Assembly (NCBI GenBank): GCA_022824585.1
Contig: JAJDZN010000035.1
Location: 1-63,200, forward strand
Direction: 5' to 3'
DNA: 63,200 nucleotides
Source: Bryobacterales bacterium
Lineage (GTDB): Bacteria; Acidobacteriota; Terriglobia; Bryobacterales; UBA6623
The notes under the pieces are model-generated. The model was given only the letters and a program-made list of their open reading frames with translations, was not told where the DNA came from and ran no database searches. The number at the start of each line of letters is the position of its first letter. Within the stretch, counting starts at the first letter, position 1. Both the position numbers and the translations under genes were made by a program. Shown one piece after another: positions 59,106 through 63,200 of this stretch.

Positions 59106-59976
59106 CGATGTATCGGGCGATCTCGCGCAGCGCCCAAGCGGATTCGCCGAAGTCCTCGATCGCAGCCAAGGCTTCGTCAACACACTGCCGGGCGCGCGAC
59201 CGTGCCTCCGTGACGCCGTAGACCGCGGTATAGGTGGCCTTGCTCTGTGCCTGGTCCTTGCCGGCAGTCTTGCCCAGCTCCTGTGAGGACGAGACCACGT
59301 CCAGAACGTCGTCCACGATCTGGAACGCCAGCCCGATCCCGCCTCCGAACTCGCCGAGAGCTTCCAACCGCCGGGCGTCGGCATCGGCCACGAGCGCTCC
59401 GAAGCGCACCGATGCGCGGATCAGGGCGGCGGTCTTAGCGCGGTGGATGTACTCGACCTGGGCTGGAGACGGGACGCCGCCTTCGGCAGCAAGATCTTCC
59501 ACTTGCCCGCCGATCATCCCACCCACCGTGCCGCCCGCAAGGGCAAGCTCGGCGACCAGCGCGGTCTTGATACGGTCCGGAGCGTCCAACCCCGCCAGCA
59601 ACTGGAACGCCAGCGTGAGCAGGCCGTCGCCCGCGAGGATAGCCACGGCCTCGCCGTAGGCCTTGTGACAGGTTGGCTGGCCGCGCCTCAAGTCATCATC
59701 GTCAAGCGCCGGCAGATCGTCATGGATCAGCGAGTAGGTGTGGACGCACTCCAAGGCGCAGGCCGCGTCGGTGACGCCAAGCTGCTGTCCACAGGCCTCC
59801 GCAGCAGCGATGGCAAGGATCGGACGGATGCGCTTTCCGCCAGCAAACACGCTGTGGCGCATGGCCGCGTGGATCGTTCCCGGCGGGGCGGAGGCTGGCG
59901 GCAGGAGCCGATCCAGATCGCGGTCGACCCGCTGGCGGCGGTCGCGCAGGTAGTCGGCCAGGGTTTCGGGCTCCAC
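59089..59976 (-). CDS. ispA: Polyprenyl diphosphate synthase (farnesyl/geranylgeranyl type, IspA-like)
   Basis: A 295-aa trans-isoprenyl diphosphate synthase that chains isopentenyl diphosphate units in the cytoplasm. GGKRIRPILAIAAAEA precedes the first Asp-rich motif HDDLPALDDDDLRRGQPTCHK and the second, FQIVDDVLDVV. The DDxxxxD spacing and length fit short-chain bacterial FPP/GGPP synthases. GTG start 3 nt after the xseB stop; the xseB-ispA pairing is common in bacteria. Confidence 0.94.
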   Translation of the reverse strand: MEPETLADYLRDRRQRVDRDLDRLLPPASAPPGTIHAAMRHSVFAGGKRIRPILAIAAAEACGQQLGVTDAACALECVHTYSLIHDDLPALDDDDLRRGQPTCHKAYGEAVAILAGDGLLTLAFQLLAGLDAPDRIKTALVAELALAGGTVGGMIGGQVEDLAAEGGVPSPAQVEYIHRAKTAALIRASVRFGALVADADARRLEALGEFGGGIGLAFQIVDDVLDVVSSSQELGKTAGKDQAQSKATYTAVYGVTEARSRARQCVDEALAAIEDFGESAWALREIARYIVTRTN

Positions 59977-59979
59977 CGG

Positions 59980-60228
59980 CTAGAACGGCTCCTTGTCTTC
60001 GAGCTGGAAGGGCTCGGGCGCGCGCCGATCATCCCGCTTGATCAGCGCTTCAACCTTGGTCTCGGCCTCTTCAAGCTGCTTGCGGCAGTTCTGGCTCAGG
60101 AGCACGCCCTGTTCGAAGAGCTTCAACGACTCCACCAGCTCGAGATCGCCGCTCTCGAGCTTATCGACGATCTTGTCCAAGGATTCCAGCCCCTGTTCAA
60201 ACGTCAGTTCGGTCTTTTCGTCGGACAT
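59980..60228 (-). CDS. xseB: Exodeoxyribonuclease VII small subunit (XseB)
   Basis: An 82-aa small subunit of the single-strand exonuclease VII. LTFEQGLESLDKIVDKLESGDLELVESLKLFEQGVLLSQNCRKQLEEAETKVEALI is the complete two-helix family domain. ATG 60228 is chosen over the in-frame ATG at 60246 because a TACAAT -10 (60245-60250) overlaps the latter. xseA is not in the window. First gene of xseB-ispA. Confidence 0.94.
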   Translation of the reverse strand: MSDEKTELTFEQGLESLDKIVDKLESGDLELVESLKLFEQGVLLSQNCRKQLEEAETKVEALIKRDDRRAPEPFQLEDKEPF

Positions 60229-60244
60229 GGTGCGCTGAAGCGCC

Positions 60245-60250
60245 ATTGTA
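60245..60250 (-). promoter_or_regulatory. -10 box TACAAT of xseB
   Basis: On the minus strand TACAAT lies 16 nt before the ATG at 60228, leaving a leader of about 10 nt. Confidence 0.5.
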
Positions 60251-60317
60251 CTTCGCTTCAGGCTTGAGGGGTCTTGGGGCTGGCTTGGTGCGACAATTGC
60301 CGCATCGGCTCGCCACC

Positions 60318-61598
60318 ATGCCGTCGTTCCCTTGGTCGCTGCGCCAAATCAGCGGGCTCATCCAAGAGCGCGCGCTGTCTCCGTTGGACATCGTGCAAGC
60401 CACGGCCAGCGCCGTCCGCCAAGCCGAGCCCGCGGTTCAAGCATGGTGCCACTTGAACCTAGATGCAGCCCTCCAGCGGGCAGAGATCCTGACCGAAGCG
60501 CTGAAACGCTCCCCGCCTGCCAGTCCCCTGCACGGCGCGACCTACGGAGCGAAAGACATCTTCGACACCGCCGGCCTGCCCACGGAGTGGGGCAGCGCGA
60601 CCCAGCGCGGTCGCGTTCCGAGCGACGATTGCGAACTCGTTGCGGCACTGGACTCGCTCGGCTGCGTCCTCGCTGGCAAGACTCATACCACGGCATATGC
60701 GTACTACGACACTGGGCCAACGCAGAATCCGCTCGCGGCCGGGCACACTCCCGGCGGATCGTCCAGCGGGTCGGCCGCGGCCGTGGGGGCCGGGATGGTG
60801 CCGCTGGCCATCGGCAGCCAGACGCAAGGCTCGGTTCTGCGCCCGGCTTCGTTTTGCGGCGTCGTTGGCTTCAAGCCCACATTCGGCACCCTGCCCCTTG
60901 GCGGCGTGATGCCGTTTGCTCCGACCTTGGATCACGCGGGACTGTTCGCAGCATCCGCCGCGGACATGGAGTTCGCCTGGCAGGCGCTCGGGTCTGAGCC
61001 TACACAAGCGGGAGCCCAAGCGCTTGCGATCATGGACTGGCCGCCTGAAGGCCCCCTCACTCCGGAAATGGCGGTGTGCTTCGGCGCGGCGATGAAGACT
61101 CTGGCGAGTTCCGGAATGCCGATTCGACGACTTCCCCGCCCCAAGTTTCTGGACGCCTTGCCCGCGGCGCTTCACACAGTCATGGCCTACGAGGCTGTGC
61201 GGGAGCACGGCGAGCGCTATCGCGAGCACGGCCCCGCGATCGGCGACAAACTCGCCGCCCTGCTGGAGGAAGGCCGAGGGGTTGGACCAGACGCGTACGC
61301 CAGCGCGCAGCAGACGCTAGCCTCGGCCCGGGATGCTTACAAACAATGGGCGCGCCACCATCCGGTCGTAGCCACGCCTGCCGCGCTTGGCCCGGCCCCG
61401 CAGGGCCTGGAATCCAGCGGGGATCCGCGCTGTAACGCGCCGTTCACCGCGCTCGGCGCGCCCGCGGTATCAGTCCCGATGCCGACGCCGCCGAGCCAGT
61501 TGCCGATGGGACTGCAGCTTGCGGCCGCCCCGGGACTCGACGCATTGGTGCTGGCGACAGCCTCGGCCTGCGAGCGACTCCTCTGCGGACAGGCTTGA
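60318..61598 (+). CDS. Amidase-signature family hydrolase
   Basis: A 426-aa Ser-cisSer-Lys hydrolase. The Lys is in LHGATYGAKDIFDTAGL and the amidase signature in GHTPGGSSSGSAAAVGAGMVPLAIGSQTQGSVLRPASFCGVVGFKPTFGTLP. It has the general AS fold and ends QLPMGLQLAAAPGLDALVLATASACE. It could be GatA-like, but no gatC or gatB is adjacent and the protein is shorter than GatA, so a non-tRNA amidase is more likely. ATG 60318 gives the family N-terminus LRQISGLIQERALSPLDIVQA. Confidence 0.88.
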   Translation: MPSFPWSLRQISGLIQERALSPLDIVQATASAVRQAEPAVQAWCHLNLDAALQRAEILTEALKRSPPASPLHGATYGAKDIFDTAGLPTEWGSATQRGRVPSDDCELVAALDSLGCVLAGKTHTTAYAYYDTGPTQNPLAAGHTPGGSSSGSAAAVGAGMVPLAIGSQTQGSVLRPASFCGVVGFKPTFGTLPLGGVMPFAPTLDHAGLFAASAADMEFAWQALGSEPTQAGAQALAIMDWPPEGPLTPEMAVCFGAAMKTLASSGMPIRRLPRPKFLDALPAALHTVMAYEAVREHGERYREHGPAIGDKLAALLEEGRGVGPDAYASAQQTLASARDAYKQWARHHPVVATPAALGPAPQGLESSGDPRCNAPFTALGAPAVSVPMPTPPSQLPMGLQLAAAPGLDALVLATASACERLLCGQA

Positions 61599-61612
61599 CT
61601 CGGTCGGCCGAG
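61599..61612. terminator. Short hairpin after the amidase stop
   Basis: CTCGG (61599-61603) and CCGAG (61608-61612) pair around TCGG, on the base after the TGA. The stem is short and has no U-tract. Confidence 0.25.
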
Positions 61613-61620
61613 ATCGCCGC

Positions 61621-61666
61621 CGCCCCAAGCCCGAGCTGGCGCCAGGTGACGGTGCCGCGTGCCGTG
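61621..61666. repeat. Imperfect direct repeat, copy 1
   Basis: Begins CGCCCCAAGCCCGAGCTGGC and contains GTGACGGTGCCGCGTGCC. It matches copy 2 at 61766-61811 at 41 of 46 positions by hand alignment without gaps. The offset is 145 bp. Confidence 0.7.
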
Positions 61667-61765
61667 CTGTTGCGACGTGAGCGCAGTGACCGCGCCCATG
61701 GCCCTGGCCTCCGCCGCTCCCTGTATGCCATCGAGACCAGGGCCGACAGGCGTGACGACAGTCGT

Positions 61766-61811
61766 CGCCCCAAGCCCGGGCTAGCGTCATGTGACGGTGC
61801 CGCGTGCCCTG
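61766..61811. repeat. Imperfect direct repeat, copy 2
   Basis: Begins CGCCCCAAGCCCGGGCTAGC and ends GGTGCCGCGTGCCCTG. The five differences from copy 1 are scattered substitutions, so the duplication is not very recent. I found no third copy by eye. Confidence 0.7.
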
Positions 61812-61929
61812 CGGTCCCTCGAACTGCGGCTATCGAAGGGTTCATCGCAATGATGTGCGGCGGCGTGCGCAACCCGCTTCGCCAAGGTGCAGGACCGTGA
61901 TACGCTCAAATTTTGGTGGGCGATCTGCC

Positions 61930-63200
61930 GTGCGCATTCTTCTCACTGGAGGGGGCGAAGGTGCTGCCCTGATTGCGGCTCGCTTAATCCGAGAAGGGAA
62001 TCAGGTCACGATCGTCGAAAAGGATGCCCAGCGCTGCGTAGAGCTGGAGGAGCACCTCGACGCGAAGATAGTCCAGGGCAGCGCAGGCAGTGTGAGCACC
62101 CTTCAGAAGGCCGGGCTGGCTGATGCCGAGATGTTGATCGCGGAGACGGACTCCGACGAGACCAACTTGCTCAGCTGCCTGATCGCCCAGGCGAACTCGA
62201 ACGTCGCGATCAAGGTCGCCAGGATCCGGACCCACGAGTTCCGCCAATGGGACCAGATCCTTGGCGACCTCGGGCTCAGCGTGGACCGCATCATTCACCC
62301 CGAGACCACGATCATGGACCGCATCATGCGCGTTCTGCACGCCCCGGGTGTGTCCGACATCTTGGACTTCGCCGATGGCAAGATCAAGCTCTTCGGCATG
62401 AATGTGCAGTCCGACAGCTGGTTCGCCGGCAAGACCGTGGAGGAACTCGACGCCGCCGGCCCCCCGAAGGACAGCATGATCGCGATGATCTTCAGGGGCC
62501 AGGAGGTCATCATTCCGCACGGGGCGCAGAAACTTCAGCCCGGGGACCACATCTATGTCTGCACCACCAGCGCCGACCTCAGCGCAGTGCTCACCTTCAT
62601 GGGAATCCAAGAGAAGGCGGCCCTGCGAAGGGTCGTCATCGTTGGCGGACGACAGCTCGGCATCTGGGTCGCGGAGGAACTCGAAAAGGCGGGAGTCCAG
62701 GTCAAGCTCATCGAGCGCGATCCGGCCCGGTGCGAGATGATCTCCACAATCCTTGACAAGACAGTGGTGGTGCACGGCGATCCCACCGACCAGCAAACGC
62801 TCGAAGAGGAGAACATCGAGGGGGCAGACGCCTTTCTCGCGCTGACCCGCGACGACGCTGACAATGTCGTCGCCTCGCTGTTGGCCCGCCGTCTCGGGGC
62901 CGACAAGATCGTCGCCCTGACGAACCGCACTAACTATCTTCCGATCGTGCAACGCCTAGGCATCAACACGGCCATCAGCCAGCGCTTGACCGCCGTCGAC
63001 ATGATCCTCAGCTTCGTCCGCAAGGCCGATGTGCTGTCAGTGACCACCTTCCGCGAAGAAGAGGCCGAGGCCCTCGAATTCATCGCGACGAAGGGTTCCA
63101 ACATGGTCAACCGCAAGCTGCGCGACATCAAGATGCCCCGCGGGGCCGTCGTCGGGGCTATCGTGCGCGACGACGGCTACGTGACTGTGCCGCGCGGTCA
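61930..63200 (+). CDS. trkA: TrkA, NAD-binding subunit of a Trk potassium uptake system (C-terminus cut by window edge)
   Basis: Cytoplasmic regulatory subunit of TrkH/TrkG K+ channels. Translation from GTG 61930 gives VRILLTGGGEGAALIAARLIREGNQVTIVEKD, the first RCK/TrkA_N nucleotide-binding domain. A TrkA_C-like segment follows, then a second Rossmann domain (LRRVVIVGGRQLGIWVAEELEKAGVQVKLIERD...VVHGDPTDQQTLEEENIEGADAFLALTRDDADNVVASLLARRLGADKIVALTNR). 423 codons are visible without a stop, nearly the full usual length. A GTG at 61897 is an alternative start. The trkH partner would lie outside the window. Confidence 0.93.
   Translation, partial: MRILLTGGGEGAALIAARLIREGNQVTIVEKDAQRCVELEEHLDAKIVQGSAGSVSTLQKAGLADAEMLIAETDSDETNLLSCLIAQANSNVAIKVARIRTHEFRQWDQILGDLGLSVDRIIHPETTIMDRIMRVLHAPGVSDILDFADGKIKLFGMNVQSDSWFAGKTVEELDAAGPPKDSMIAMIFRGQEVIIPHGAQKLQPGDHIYVCTTSADLSAVLTFMGIQEKAALRRVVIVGGRQLGIWVAEELEKAGVQVKLIERDPARCEMISTILDKTVVVHGDPTDQQTLEEENIEGADAFLALTRDDADNVVASLLARRLGADKIVALTNRTNYLPIVQRLGINTAISQRLTAVDMILSFVRKADVLSVTTFREEEAEALEFIATKGSNMVNRKLRDIKMPRGAVVGAIVRDDGYVTVPRG

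Larger units (their letters stand above)
61613..61929. other. Intergenic region with direct repeat before trkA
   Basis: About 320 bp without a supportable gene. It contains two copies of a 46-bp repeat (separate entries) and, near the end, a TGATACGCT stretch that could be the trkA -10. Short frames on both strands show no codon preference or homology that I recognise. Confidence 0.4.

Noticed and set aside
61595..61900. 101-aa plus-strand frame, and the minus-strand 142-aa frame, before trkA
   Set aside because: They span the direct repeat, have no family resemblance and start inside the amidase end. The repeated peptide is a by-product of the DNA repeat.
1..63200. CRISPR arrays, prophage, insertion sequences, toxin-antitoxin or defence islands
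   Set aside because: I found no repeat-spacer pattern, transposase, integrase or phage gene. The only defence-related candidate is the solitary methyltransferase, which has no nuclease partner.

Overview
The window is 63.2 kb of GC-rich, gene-dense bacterial chromosome carrying about 54 protein genes. I see no rRNA, tRNA, CRISPR array or transposase. Several features suggest an environmental Acidobacteriota lineage (Bryobacterales/Solibacter-like). These are the sigma factor N-terminal region, the secreted beta-propeller, sulfatase and DUF3604 proteins, and the GMC oxidoreductase with its gluconate-dehydrogenase-subunit-3 partner. The assignment rests on remembered family resemblance, not on a search. 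Many genes have a -10-like hexamer only 6-9 nt before the start codon and no Shine-Dalgarno, as if translated from leaderless or near-leaderless mRNAs. Genes inside operons overlap by ATGA or GTGA.

Layout. 1-1.6 kb: folate genes folP-folB-folK on the minus strand, with folK cut by the window edge. 1.7-5 kb: a Tat/lipoprotein sulfatase, a solitary cytosine-C5 methyltransferase whose motif VI has lost the catalytic Glu, and thiG. 5.1-9.8 kb: obgE-nadD, a PQQ-like beta-propeller protein, and the housekeeping sigma factor with an upstream palindrome. 10-20 kb: VOC protein, 2-hydroxyacid dehydrogenase, MBL-fold hydrolase, an unknown membrane protein, a stand-alone UvrC-like GIY-YIG protein, a secreted DUF3604 protein, amidohydrolase, miaA and an NAD(P)-binding epimerase-like protein. 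20-31 kb: ribE-ribD-ftsY, a second large DUF3604 protein, a Gfo/Idh oxidoreductase, rhamnulokinase, nucleoside deoxyribosyltransferase-like protein, a PHP phosphatase-like protein and an SH3 lipoprotein.

31.7-43.7 kb is the most notable region. One 12-kb run of co-directional, mostly overlapping genes encodes a SulP anion transporter, DabA (the zinc subunit of DAB inorganic-carbon pumps, all four ligands present), a rearranged Mrp cation/proton antiporter (E-F-G-A' -B-C-D, with the MrpA C-terminal part as its own gene), a 703-residue NuoL-like protein and a NuoM-like protein. No complex I peripheral arm or hydrogenase subunit is present. I read it as a composite DIC-uptake and cation-antiport membrane system with three antiporter-type subunits.

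43.8-63.2 kb: PpiD-like foldase, LarA-like (DUF2088) protein, uppP-ftsK, glmM, then a minus-strand set (TolC, GMC oxidoreductase, gluconate-dehydrogenase-subunit-3-like, small secreted protein, aldo/keto reductase), truA, ispA-xseB, an amidase and trkA, which runs off the right edge. The intergenic DNA holds a nested stem structure near 52.07 kb, a 46-bp imperfect direct repeat before trkA, and several short hairpins at or just after stop codons.
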